From Choricystis sp. odSpoLacu1 (taxonomy: Eukaryota > Chlorophyta > Trebouxiophyceae), in assembly GCA_958009055.1 (NCBI GenBank), contig OY253651.1:1178001-1242000 (forward strand): DNA of 64,000 nucleotides. The letters run 5' to 3'. This document shows positions 1-11,463 of the stretch, piece by piece; the stretch's first letter is position 1; each line of letters starts with the position of its first letter. The notes beneath the pieces were generated by a model. That model was not told the DNA's origin. It did no database searches and saw nothing but the letters and a program-made list of their open reading frames with translations. The position numbers and the translations under genes are program-made.

Positions 1-3000
1 CGACGACTGTGGAGATTGTGGCGTCGCCCGTGGGCGACGTCGCATCGCCGCGGGCGCCGGTGGTTGAGGAGGACGCCGACGCTGCCGCCACCCCCACCCA
101 CCTCACCACCCGCCGCCGTCACCGTCGCGGCACACAGGTCGTGCCTCTGGCGTCGGGGCCGCCATCGACCGCGGTGCCGGCCTCGCTGGTCGCATCCCGG
201 GTGGCCACGGATGCTGCGGAAACGGCAACGGACGCCGACGCCGCAGACGCAGACGCAGTCGCGCGGCGCCGGTTTGGCCCCCTGCCGCCGCCGCCCGACG
301 TTGTTTTTCCCCCCCTGCCGCAGGCTGTCACTGCCCTGCCCACGCCACCGCCCGCGCTGGCGTGCCTAGCGGCGCGGCGCAGCGAGCACGGGGTGGTGCA
401 GCAGCACAAGGAGGCGGAGGTGGAGGCGGCCCCCGCCGCTGCGCCTTCTCCCCCCGCGTCGCCGCTCGCGCCGCGGCCGGCGGCCGGTTCAGCAATCCGT
501 CGCCTGCTGCTGCCCCGCAAACCGCCGGCCATGACGCGACGGCCGCGTGCTGCCACTGACGACGTGCTCAAGCGGGTGGCTGCGGCGGCAGCGGCGGAGG
601 CTGCCCCCGCGTCGCCCGCGCGCTCTGAACCTGGCGCGCGCTGCCCGCCTGCCACCATCGCCTCGCCCGCCGTGCCGCCGCCCGCCACCATGCGGTCGCC
701 GTCACCGTCGTCCTGTGGCGATGGTCTCGCCCCGCCCTCCGCCCCTCGCGACCCGGGCGCCGCAGAGAGCGAGCGCGCGTCGCCCGCTCCACCGTCGCCG
801 CACACGCGCCGCGCGACGCCCTCCCCCCGCCGCCGCGCGACGCCCTCCCCCCGCCGCCGCGCGACGCCCTCCCCCCGCCGCCGCGCGGCGTCCGCCACGG
901 ATGCATCGCCCTCCACTCCGCGAACAGCGGCCGCCCGCCGCGCGCTGGCGTCGTTGGACGAGTTGACGGCGACTCTGGGTGCACGTGTTGATGACGCTTT
1001 CGGCGCGGTGGATGCGCTGGCCTCTGCCCGCGCCACCCTGTCGCTGCCGTCGGCTGAAGCCGCGGCCAAAGCCGCCCAGCTGGAGCTGGCCGCCGCCCGC
1101 GCGGCTGCCGCGGACGCGGCCACCGACGCGGCCGCCGCGCGCGCCGAGCGCGACGCTCTCGCGGCGGCCCTTGACGCTGCGGCCGCCGATCCAGCCGCCC
1201 TGGCCGACCTCGTCACCGCCCGCGGTGGTGCTCGTGCCGGCCAGGACGCAGCCGCCCTGGCGGCCGCCCTGGCGGCCGCCACCGCTGACGCTGACGCGAG
1301 CCGCGCGCGCGAGGCGGCGGCCGCGGAACGCGCGGCCGACGCGGACGACGCCCTGGTGGCCGCCCTGGAGCGGGCGCACGATGCGGAGGAGAGGGCGGCC
1401 GCCGCGGATGCGCGCGCGGAGGCGGCGGCTGAGGCGGCGGACGCGGCAGCCACGCACGCGCAAGAGCTGGAGACGGCGCTCGCCGCCGCCACCGCGGCCG
1501 CCGCCGACGCGGACGCCGCCAAGGCCGCCTACGAGACCGCGCTGGCGGACACGGTGGCCCGCGTGGATGCCGCGGAAGCCGTGCTGGCGGTGTGCGGGTC
1601 GACGGAAGGAGTGACGGCCCCTGCCGCCCCCGCGCCACGCGCTGCCGCCCCCACCTCCCCGCTCGCGTCGGTCGACGCGGCCGACGCGGCGCGCCTGGCC
1701 ACCGAGCTGCGCGCCGCCCGAGCGGCCGCCGCCACCGCGGCAGCCGAACGGGACGCCGCCCTGGAGGCCGCCGCCGCCGCGCGCGCCGAACACGAAGCCG
1801 CGGCCGCGCATCGTGATGAGTTGGCGTCCCGCCTCGACGCCGCTCTGGCCGACGCCTCATCTGCCCGCTCCGAGGCTGCCGCCGAAGCCGCCGCCCGCGA
1901 AGCAACGGCCGCCCCCCTCCGCACCCTGCTGGCCGAATTGGCCGCCTGGAAGGAGGACGCGCTGGCCGAGCTGGCGGCGCGGGAGAGGGCGCGCGACGCC
2001 GAGGCGGCACGTGCGACCGCTCTGGCCGTCGAACTCGAGGCCGCCGTCGCCGAGCAGCGCGCCCTCTTCGAGGAAGTCCTGCGCCTGCGAGGCAATGTGC
2101 GCGTCGTCGTCAAGCTGAGGCCGTCGCTGCCCGACGAAGCGCGCGCCCGGTCTGATCCCGCGGCGCGCGCGCCGCTGCGCCTGGCCGGGCGCGACGCGGT
2201 CGCGCTCGCGCCGCCCCCCGCCTCCGCCACCGACGCCGACACCGCCGCCGCCGCCACCGCCGACTGGGCCGTCAACCACGTGTACCGCGTGGACGCGGCC
2301 CTGGGGCCCGGGGATGGAGGGGCGGCGCTGTACGCCGAACTTGCGCCCCTCGTCGCTGCCACGCTCGACGGCTACTCTGCTGCTGTGCTCGCCTACGGCC
2401 CCGCCCGCGCCGGCAAGACCCGCGCCCTGTTGGGTGGCGGTGAAGACGCCTCCGAAGACTCTGCCGACATTGGCGTCATCGCGCGCACGGTGCGCGACCT
2501 GTACGCCGCCGCGGCCGGGCGCAAGCTCACGCTCGGCGTGAGCGCGGTGGAAGTCGGCGACGGACCCCCCCGCGACCTCCTTGCCGGCCCCTCCTGCCCC
2601 CCCGTCCGCGCGCATGCCGCCGAACCCTCCTCCTTTGGGCGGCCGCCGTGCGTCATCGTGGCCACGACCGCCGCCGAGGCGGAGGCAGCGGTGCGGCGCG
2701 CGGCGGCCGCGCGCTCCGCGCGCGCGGGCGGCTGCGCCGACGCAGGGGCAGCGGCGCCCGCGACCTCGCCGCCGCCGCCGGGGTCGCCCTCCGTGGCGCG
2801 GCGGGGCGCAGTCTACTCCCTGCACGTGGATTTGAGGCCGAGGGCTGTCGCTGCCCCCACCGCCACAGACGACGACACGGAGCCCGACACTCCGGTCGAC
2901 GCCTCCCTCCTGCGCGGCCCTGACGCCGTCGACCTGGACGCCGCCGCCTGCCTCCAGTTTGCCGACCTGCCGGCCTCGGGGGGGCGGCCGTCCGCCACCC

Positions 3001-3432
3001 CCACTGGTGGGGGTGGCCGCGCCCTGGCCGCGCTGTCGAGCGTGCTGGCCGCGCTCGGCCGCGGCGGGCGCCACGTGCCGTACAGAGATGCCGGCCTCAC
3101 CCGCGCCCTGGAGCGCACACTCAGACCAGGGTGCCGGGTGGCCCTGGTGCTGGCGTTGCCGGCTGATGGTGGGGCTGGGGGGCCGACCGCGGCGCGCGAC
3201 GCGCGCGACGCGCTGGCGTTTGCCCTGCGCGCAGCGCGCGGCCGAACTCGGCGCCCCCCGCCGCGGCCCGGGCCCGGGAGGCGACGGCTACGCCGCCCTG
3301 CTGGCGGCGGCGGACGCCATGCGCAGCGCGCGGCGGTCGCCGGTGCGCGGGGGTGGGGGGGGCGCCAAGGGCGGCAGCAGCAGCTCGCGGCGCGGCGGCG
3401 CGCCCGGGGCGCGCCCCGAGTGGGTGTTTTGA
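1..3432 (+). CDS. Kinesin-14-like protein with degenerate motor (5' end cut by window)
   Basis: The frame is open at the left edge, so the protein starts upstream. About 300 residues rich in Ala/Pro/Arg include three copies of an ATPSPRRR-type repeat. A long Ala-rich heptad region (about nt 950-2080) is a predicted coiled coil. A C-terminal kinesin motor follows, beginning LRGNVRVVVKLRP, the neck/motor junction typical of minus-end kinesin-14. The P-loop GPARAGKT (nt 2397-2420) is intact, and the late motif HVPYRDAGLTRAL is clear. Switch I (normally SSRSH) reads VARRG and switch II (normally DLAGSE) reads DLPASGG, so ATPase activity is doubtful. The motor's last helix continues only after a one-base frame change near nt 3226-3241: ALAFALRA in one frame, then AELGAPRRG in the next, ending PEWVF at 3432. 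Read without the change, the frame runs to 3740 as low-complexity sequence. Single exon as far as seen. Confidence 0.75.
813..884 (+). repeat. 24-bp tandem repeat, 3 copies, coding
   Basis: Three exact head-to-tail 24-base units inside the kinesin-like gene encode repeated ATPSPRRR. Ser/Thr-Pro next to basic residues fits proline-directed phosphorylation or microtubule binding; that role is inference. Confidence 0.9.
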
Positions 3433-3807
3433 GAGGGGGAGGGGGCGGACACAAGAGAGAGAGGGACTGCCCACACACACACAACACAAGTCTCGTCATT
3501 CTTCCCCCACACGCTTGCGGCGTGCGTTTCTTTTGTGGAGGGAGGGGAGGGAGAGGAAGCACCCCGAGGGGGCCAAGGGTGTGGGAGGGGGGGGGTGGCG
3601 GAGGGGGGGGTCGCCCGTCATGGCGCCCCCCCACTCCGACAACGCCCCCCCCCCACCCCTTGCCCGGGCTGCCCACAATGTGCAAACACCAATCAAAATA
3701 TCGCGATTCAGTGTGTGGTGGTGAAAAAGGCAAAAATTAAATAAAAAACAAAACGGCTTTTTTTTCTGGTGTGCAGAAAATCTCCCTCCCTCTCTCCTCT
3801 CTTTCTG

Positions 3808-4998
3808 TCACTCGTTGACCACGTACTTTGCAAACAGGTTGCTGGGCGTCGTCATGGCCTTGAACTCGAGCGCGTTGCCGGACGGGTCGCTGTGGGATGG
3901 GTTAGGGAGGGTTGGTGTGGGTGAAAAACCAAAACAACTCAGACCGGTCGGCGTGCGCGCCCCCCGTTTGCACCCGTCCCACAGCAGGGACGCCAGCAGG
4001 GACGCCAGCAGGGACGCCAGCGGGCGACACAGCCCAAGCAAAGAGCCCAAGCAAAGGCGTGCCTCTGCCCCCCCACCCACACAGTCTCTCTCACCGGAAA
4101 AACATCGTCCACTGTTCGCCCGGCTGCCCCCTGAACCGCACGTGCGGCTCGATCACAAACGCGATTCCCGCCCCTTTCACGCGGGCCGCCAGGTCGTGAA
4201 ACTGGGGCACGGTGAGGCACAGCCCAAAGTGGGGAACGGGGACAGGGTCGCCGTCGACCGCGTTTGCAGACGCGGCGGCCGAGTACCCGGGCACCGCGTG
4301 GCACACCAGTTGGTGGCCGTACAGGGAGTAGTCGACCCAGGTGGCGGCCGACCTGCCTTCCGGGCAGCCGAGCTTGCTGTGGGATTGGAGAGGGGGTGGA
4401 GGGGGGTCGTGGGAGTCGGCCCTGGGTAAATGCCCTTCCCACTCACACACACGCGCGCAGGCATCAACGTGGTGTGGTCTTTAGACACGTACAACGCGTG
4501 TCCGAGGCGCGTGCGCACGCGGGCTCGGTGGCTGCGCGCGCGCGCGCCACATGCCCCCCATGCGCACCTTCCGTAAAACTCGCGCGCGGCAGACAGGTCG
4601 GCCACAGGGATGGCCAAGTGGAAGGGCGAGATGGAGGCAGGTTCAGAACTCGCGTCTCCGGCGGCGGCGGACGCGGCGGCGGACGAAGAGGAAGCCTGCG
4701 AGGGTGGAATGGGGGTTCGATGTCGGGCGCGGCATTTCGCGCGCGCGACGCCCCAGGCCGCGCCGCCGCCTCCTCTCCCTCGGCACTCCACGCACGCTGC
4801 GCAACTCGCACATACACTCACCCTAATGGACGACACCGCCCGCCGCGCCCCGCCGCACAGGCCGGGCGGCAGCACCGTCGCTTTCAGAACAAGGGCGGCA
4901 GACGCGACGCGCTGAGCCGCCAGCTTGCGCGCCACAAAAGCGCCCACCGCGGCGGTGGGCAGCAGGGTGCCCAGGTTGCCTCGGAAGAAGTGGGCCAT
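3808..4998 (-). CDS. VOC (glyoxalase/dioxygenase-fold) family protein
   Basis: Four exons read from the minus strand: 4998-4822, 4695-4568, 4376-4095 and 3889-3808, giving 222 residues with every junction in phase. Exon 1 is a basic/hydrophobic leader that may be organellar. The VOC fold starts with FHLAIPVADLSAAREFYG and continues with KLGCPEGRS and GHQLVCH. The second half has VPHFGLCL, VRFRGQPGEQWTMFFRDP and GNALEFK, which match the paired beta-alpha-beta-beta-beta modules and likely metal-site residues (His, Glu). Sequences of this type occur in cyanobacteria and plants, annotated only as glyoxalase/bleomycin-resistance-like. The substrate is unknown. The gene is convergent with the kinesin-like gene, with their 3' ends less than 400 bp apart. 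Confidence 0.8.
3982..4021. repeat. 12-bp tandem repeat in intron
   Basis: Just over three copies of CAGCAGGGACGC lie inside intron 3 of the VOC gene. No function is evident. Confidence 0.85.
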
Positions 4999-5124
4999 TT
5001 TTTTTGGGGGGGGGGGGCAGAAACGGAGAAAATCAGGGTGTTGTGTTTTGTGTTTCGCGTTTTTTTTTTCGCAAAAACTCTTCTATCACAGCTAGCCCCC
5101 CCACCACCACCCAACCAAGAAAAA

Positions 5125-8100
5125 TCAAACATCACGCACCCACTCAGCCAGCACAGTTGCGAGAGCAAGAGGCGCTTCCACCGGCAACGCATGTCCAGCG
5201 CCACTCAGCACGCGCGCGCGCGCGTTCGCCGCGCCCGCCGCGCTCGCCTCCGCCACGTCCCGGAACCGCCCATCCAGCTCGCCCGCCACGTACAGCGTGC
5301 CGGCAGGCAGTTCGCTGGCCGCAGGCGCCTGCGGTGCCACACCAGGCGACAGGCCCGCCAGCGCGGTGGCCAGCGGGTGCTCGCGTCCGGCCGCGGCCGC
5401 GGCGCGCGCGCGCGCGCGCGCGCCCAAACCGGGGGCTCGCTCTCAACGCCCCCCACAACGGGCCCGCGTACCAGTCGTCAATGAAGGCGGGCGCGCCCCG
5501 CCCCACCAAGGCGGCGGCCAGGGACGCGTCCCGGCGGGCGCGCGTGGCCCGCGCGGAGGGCGGGAGGGGTGCCCCGCCCCCACCCGACACCAGGGCCACG
5601 CGGGCCACGGGCGTGGTGGCTGCCACGGCGGCCGCCAGGCGGGCGCCTAGGGAGTAGCCGATGAGGTGGACGGGAGCTGGTAAGGAGGTGGCGGCGGCAG
5701 TGATCGCCGCGACAGCGGTTGTCCACACGCCGCCATCGGCGTCGTCCGGCACGCTCCCACCAACCACCGTCGCCCCATGCCATGGCAGGTCGATGGCGAC
5801 GCAGGCAGAGCCGGTGGCGGTCGCCAGTCCAGCAGCCACTTCGTCCCAGTCGTCCGCCGTGCCCAGCCAGCCGTGGAGGAGGAAGATTGTGCCGGGGGAG
5901 GGGGTGGCGTTATCGGCGCCACGAGTCGTGCGCGTGCGCAGCGTGACGCTGCCGCCTGCCGCGAGGGCCACGCTCAGGGTTCCGTCCACAGGGGACGGCG
6001 GCAGCATGTCGACCGCAGGCTCGCCGCCAACCGGCGGCCGCCCCGCGCCCCGCGCGTCGATCGCGGCACTCACCCTCCCCCCCACAAACCACTGCTCCGT
6101 GCCCAGGCCCGCGGGCTCGCCATCGCTCAGGGCGGCCGCCAACGCGGCGCACGCGGTCAGGCCGTGGCGCAACTCAAACGAGGAGGAGATGATGACGCGC
6201 GCACGTGCCGCGGCCGCCGCGCGCGCGGCTGCCGCGACCGCGTCGGCACCCCCCAGCACAGCGGGCTTGAGCACGATGGCGGCAGGGCGCAGGGCCAGCA
6301 GCGGGGCCAGGGCTTCGGTCACGGTTGCACCATCGTGCGCCCCCCGCAGGGCGGCGTCCACACTCTCGTCGAGCGCGATGGGGGTGGTGGCCGTTTCAAC
6401 ATAGCACGCGCCGTCAGTGTCGACATCAGCCAGTGGTTCCTCCACATAGTCCAGCCTGGCACCCGCCACGCCACCATCGAACGCCAGCGCGTCCGCCAAC
6501 GACCACGCCCGGTTGGCGTCGGCGCGCAGGCGGATGGAGGGGCCGATCGCGGACCGCACCGCACACACGGCGGCCGCGTCGGCCGCGGGCGACGGCCGCC
6601 GCCCCACCTTGAGCTTGAGCGTGGTCACGCCCGCCACCACCAGGGCGGCGGCTTGGGCGGCGGTGTCGGCGGGGGAGCCGACACCGTCCACCAGGCCGGC
6701 GCACGGCACGGAGGAGCCCGCGTTGGGGGCGCCGAGAGTCAGGGCGAGCGGCTCACCGCGCCCATCCGCCAGCGCTGCCAGGGCCGCCACCTCCAGCCCG
6801 CACCGAGCAGACGGCGGCAGCACATTCACCGCATCTGCCCCCAGGGCCGCATCCACCCAGGCGCGCAGGGCGCCGCCGAGGCAGGGCGCGGCGAGCGGGA
6901 GGCGCGTGCCGGCCAGCGCGCGCGACGCGACGGCCAGCGCGGCCGCTGCGTCGGCCACTGACTCGGCGTGCAGGCCGGGCAGGGGGGCAGCTTCACCCAT
7001 GCCGATGAGGGCGCGGCCGTCGGGGGCGCGAGCGTGCAGGGTGACGCGCAGCAGGGAGCGCGTGTTTGACGACGACGCGTCGCCTGTCGTTGTCGTCGGT
7101 GGCGCCACAAGCGGCACGTCGACGCGTGCGACGTCAATCCCCGTGACAATGGCCCCGCCGGCGGCGCCCAAGGCGGCGTCACCGCCGCCCAGGCCGGCAA
7201 CGAGCGCGAGGGCGGCTTCCGCGCCACCCGCCCCTGCACGCGCGAGCGCACCGTGCAGCGCGGCATTGTCAGACCGCGCCGGCAGCACCACCTCCACCAC
7301 GGACGACGCGCCCAGGCCGCGGGCGGCGGCCAGGGCGGCGGTCAGGCCGCCCCCATCCTTGACCGCTTGGTGGGGGACACCGTGCGCGCGGCACAGGGAC
7401 GCCAGGTCGGCGGGCTGCGGCGTCGCCCACACGGCGTCCAGCTCTCCATCGGCCAACGGCCCGGCCGCGATGTCGGGCACCAGGGAGAAGATGCCGCCGC
7501 CCGCGTTGTTGAGGATGACGACGGTGACGGGGGGGCGTGCCTCGCCCGACGCGAGGAGGGCCAGGCCGGCCGCGCCGTGCAGGAAGGACAGGTCGCCAAT
7601 CAACAATGTCGTCGGGCGGCGGGCGCCCGCCGCAAAGCCGGCGGCGGCGGACAGGACGCCATCGATGCCGGACGCGCCGCGGCAGGCGGCGACACGGGGG
7701 AAGGAGGGTGTGGGGTGGGCGGCCGCGTCATCCCGCGCGCCCACACTCGCAAACATGTCGACGTCCCGGATGGGCATGCTGTTGCCCACAAACAGGGCGT
7801 GGCCGGCGGGCAGGCCGGTCGCCACCGCCCGCGCGGCGGCGGGCTCGGTCAGGGCGTCGGCCGCGGCGAGCGTGGCGAGCACGCGTGCCGACGCGCCCGC
7901 GTCGACTGCGGCTGTCAGAGCAGCATAACGAGCCGTGGCAGCGACAGCACCCTCGCCCCGCGGCAGAGCTTGCAGAGCGGACACCACGGCAGCAACATCG
8001 GCCTCCAGGCGCAGGGAGATGGCGCCGGGCGACGGCTCCAGGCGCGACGGGTCGGCGTCGACCAGCGCCCACGTTGCGCTGCCGCCGTCAGTTGATGCGG

Positions 8101-11100
8101 CCCACGCCACAAAGGATGTCACCCGTTTGGACGTGAGGCGGGCACCCACCTGCAGAATGAAGTCGGGCGCCAGCGCGGTCCACACGGAGGATCCCGCCCC
8201 TCCCGCCAGCGTGGAATCTGGCGCGCGCAGCGTGGTGGGCGGCAGCGACCGCGCGCCCACGCGCGCGCCAGACAGCGCGTCCGCGATGGTGGGCCAGCCC
8301 AGGCATGCCGCCAGCCTGGCTGCGGCTGCTGCGTCGCCGGGGGAGCGAGCTTCACCCAGCACGAGCAGGGGGCGGCGCGCGGTGGCAGCGGCAGCCGCGA
8401 GCGCAGGTGGCAGCGTGAGTGTGCCGCCACTGCCCCCCCCAAACCTCTGCGTCAGCGGCACCCCGCTGGCGTGCCAGTCATCCAGCCCGTCCAGCAGTCC
8501 AGCAGGCAGGGGGGCGGGCAGCGTGCCCAGCGGCTCCCGGAACTGGAGGTTGACGTGGACCGCGCCCGGACGCGGCCCCACACTCCTCGCCACAGCCTCC
8601 CCCAACACCCCCAGCACGCTGGTCAGGGGCGCCCCACCGCAGGGAGGGGGCACGTCAGCTTCATAGCGTGCGTACCCGCCAAACATACCGGGCTGGTGGA
8701 TGGTCTGGTTGGCGCCCGTGCCTCGCAACTCGGCGGGGCGATCAGCCGTAAGCAGCAACAGCGGCGTGCCACTCATGCCCGCCTCCACGGCGGCGGGCAC
8801 CAGGTTGGCCACCGCCGTGCCCGACGTCGTGATGACGGCGGCCGGACGGCGGGTGGCTTTGGCCACGCCCAGGGCGTAGAAGGCGAGGGAGCGTTCGTCG
8901 AGGGCTCGCACGAGGGGCAGACCGCTGTGCCGCGCGGCGGCCAGCGCCAGCGGGGACGACCGGGCGCCAGGAGCCACACAAACACAGGGCACGCCCAGGC
9001 GGGCCAGCTCGTCCAAGATGGCGGCCGCGGCGGCGGCGTTGGGGTTGGGCGCGGAGGCGAGCGGGGGGCGCGGAGTCAAGCGGGACGCGAGCAGCGATGC
9101 TTTCAGGTCCAGCTCGCGCCACTCGGCGCCCGCGTCGGAGGCGGCGACGACGCCGACGCCAGCATAGATGTGGGCGGTGGAGGAGGATGAGTTGGAGGCG
9201 TCACCAACCGGCGGGCGATCCAGCCGCGCCGACCGGATCGCGACGCAAAACTCTGCGCCGCGCCCGCTCACCCACCCACACGGCCCCGCGTACAGGCCCC
9301 GATCAAACGGTTCCACGGCAGCCAGCAAGTCAGCCGCCGCCCGCCTCGGCCGCCCGCACACGGCGGGGGTGGGGTGCAGGGCGGCCAGCACGTGCGCGTC
9401 GCGCGCGGTCGGCACGAGCGCGCCGCTCAGCCGCGCGTGCAGGTGCTGCACGCCCCCCTGCTTGAGCACGCTCTTGCCGCGGTCCACGGCCACGCTGGCC
9501 GGCACGCACACGCGGGCCAGGGCGCCCGACACCCAGTCCCGCACAATGGCGAATTCGGCGTGGTCTTTGGGGGAGCGGAGGAGGTCATAGGCCAACCAAA
9601 AATCGGACGCCACGTCCGCGGGCGCGCCGCGCGGGCGCGTCCCCGCCACCGCCTCGGACGCGACGGCGCGCCCCGTGCGGGCGTACAGTTGTTCGGGGGA
9701 GGAGCCCAGGAAGGCGGCGCCACAGCCGAGGGAGGGGGCGAGCGCGGGGTTGGTGGCGGCCAGCGAAGGCCGTCCTTCCGCCCGCCCCCAGTCGATCAAA
9801 AATTGGTACGCGCGCGGCTCGGACGCCGCCATGGCCGCCACCAGGGCCAGAGGGTCGGGGGGCGGCCCCCCCGTGAAGATGACATCGGTGCGGCGAGCCA
9901 GCACGGCCTTGGTGAGGGGCGGAGTGGAGGAGGAGGGCGCGTCGTCGTCGTCGTTCACGCCACCACCACTCTGCTTGCGCTGCACGACGCCGTCCAGTCC
10001 CGCCAGCAGCGCTTCCAGTCCTGCCTGCCCATTGGCCTCGTACTCGTCGCGCGCGGTGGCGACGTCCACGCTGGGCGGCGGCGGCGGCGGCGCGCCGTGG
10101 GGGGTGGCGGCTGATGCCACAAGTTCCGCTGCCACGGGGGCCAGGGCGGCCCGCCAGCTAGCCTCATCGGGCACGTTCGTCGCAGGCGACATGGGAGTGG
10201 CGGGCGCGGGCGTGGCGGCGGGGGCGGGCGGGCGCGCGGCCGCGAGCGCGGCGCGCGCGGCCGCCGCCGCCTCGGCCGCCGTCTCTGCACCGCCGGGTCC
10301 TGGCCGCCACGCCAACGTGACGGCCAGCGTGTCGCAGGCTGGGCCTTCGCTGTACTCGAGCACGGGCAGCAGTACGAGGTGGGCGCCAAAGGGGGACCAC
10401 CCGGGTGAGGGCGTGCGCGAGCCGCCATCGTCAAACCGCCCTGCCGCCACGGCGCGCACAGTCGGCGCCGCCTCGCTCAGAAACGCGGACGCGTCGTCCA
10501 ACGCGTCGCCCAGGGTGGGGGCGCCGGGGCCTGCGGGCGCAGTCCACGCGCGCGCGGCGCCGACGCCGGCAAAGGCGGCGCGCCCGCCGGCGGACGCAGC
10601 GGCGGCATCCCCCCCAGGCGTGGCGGGCGCCCCCCCCCGCCTCGGCGAGAAAAAGAAGCGAGGCAGTAAGGATGGTATGTTATCCGGCTGGCCAGCCAGC
10701 CACAGGGCGGCGTCGCCGCCGGCGGGGAGGGGGGCCTCGAGGCGCAGCGTGGCCGAGGTGTAGGGCGCAAACGAGGCTGCTGTTCCATCGACAGCTGCCG
10801 CCAAAGCCACCAACGCGTCATCCATGCTGGCCACGGGTGTCAATCGCAGCACGCGCACCGTGTCCACGGGTGGCGGTGGCGGCGGGCGGGGGGGCAGCGG
10901 GGGCGGCGCGGCCTCGTCGCCCGACGGGAGGGTGGGTGAGACGGGGGCCAGCTCAGCAGCTGCGTCCACCGTCACCACCGCTGCCGGCTCTATGGCGTGT
11001 GGCGGATGGGGTGCGTGTCGTGGGCGGTGGCCGGCAGAGGCGGTGGGGGCGGGCGGCATGCGGCGGTGCAGGCTATTGGGGAGGGGGGGGGGGGGGGGGC

Positions 11101-11257
11101 GGTTGGTGGGTGTTTCGTCCCTGCCGACGCGCCACAGGGCACACATGCTTCGTTCCACTCGTTCAATTGGACCGGCGGCCGCGGACCGGCCCCTCCCTCC
11201 CTTTTCCACGCACCGTGGCCTGCCGCCGCGGCGTGGCGCGTGCCCAGCGACGCGCAT
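5125..11257 (-). CDS. PHYLLO: PHYLLO: fused MenF-MenD-MenC-MenH, phylloquinone biosynthesis
   Basis: One exon encodes about 2,040 residues carrying four enzymes of naphthoquinone-ring synthesis. MenF isochorismate synthase (about residues 90-720) shows LHPTPAVCG, EPFDRGLYAGP and GVGVVAASD. MenD, a ThDP enzyme (about 740-1335), shows GARSSPLALA, TSGTAVANL, GDLSFLHGAAGL and NNAGGGIFSL. MenC O-succinylbenzoate synthase (about 1365-1720) shows the LKLK lysine motif, DANRAW, VEEP and DESVD. MenH (about 1785 onward) shows LLHGWLG, the nucleophile GYSLGAR and the late His in GAGHALP. In plants PHYLLO is plastidial and feeds photosystem I phylloquinone. The frame breaks in a (GC)11 tract at 5402-5423, and the true MenH end lies in the next frame, stopping at 5125. 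The start is uncertain: in-frame ATGs at 11257, near 11145 and at 11059. Confidence 0.93.
5402..5423. repeat. (GC)n dinucleotide tract inside PHYLLO
   Basis: About eleven GC units within the MenH module. The reading frame changes by one across the tract, which is what loss of one GC unit would produce. Confidence 0.85.
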
Positions 11258-11463
11258 TGGTTGTGTCGCCCAGTCACCAGCGGAGGAGGGTGTGCATGGG
11301 GTGTGGAATGGGGAAGGGGGAGGCAAAAGAGAGGCGCGGGAGGAAGAGACGGGGGGAGAGACGGCTTCCCCGTTTTTGTGTTGCGAAAACGCCGACCCGA
11401 CCCTCTCTCACCCTCTCTTTACACTTGTACTGCCCCCCTCCCGTCGCACGCGACGGGCTATAT

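Noticed and set aside
813..884. Short repeats (also 3982-4021, 22380-22421) as a possible CRISPR array
   Set aside because: The units are contiguous with no spacers, and they are coding or intronic in a eukaryotic gene context.
119..1522. 467-codon open frame on the minus strand opposite the kinesin coil
   Set aside because: It is an Ala/Ser shadow frame of GC-rich coding sequence without any family motif; the + strand carries the motor.
5340..5460. Intron explaining the PHYLLO frame change
   Set aside because: The only GT in the stretch, paired with the AG before CACCC, gives a phase that destroys the HPLATALA frame. Tract slippage fits better.
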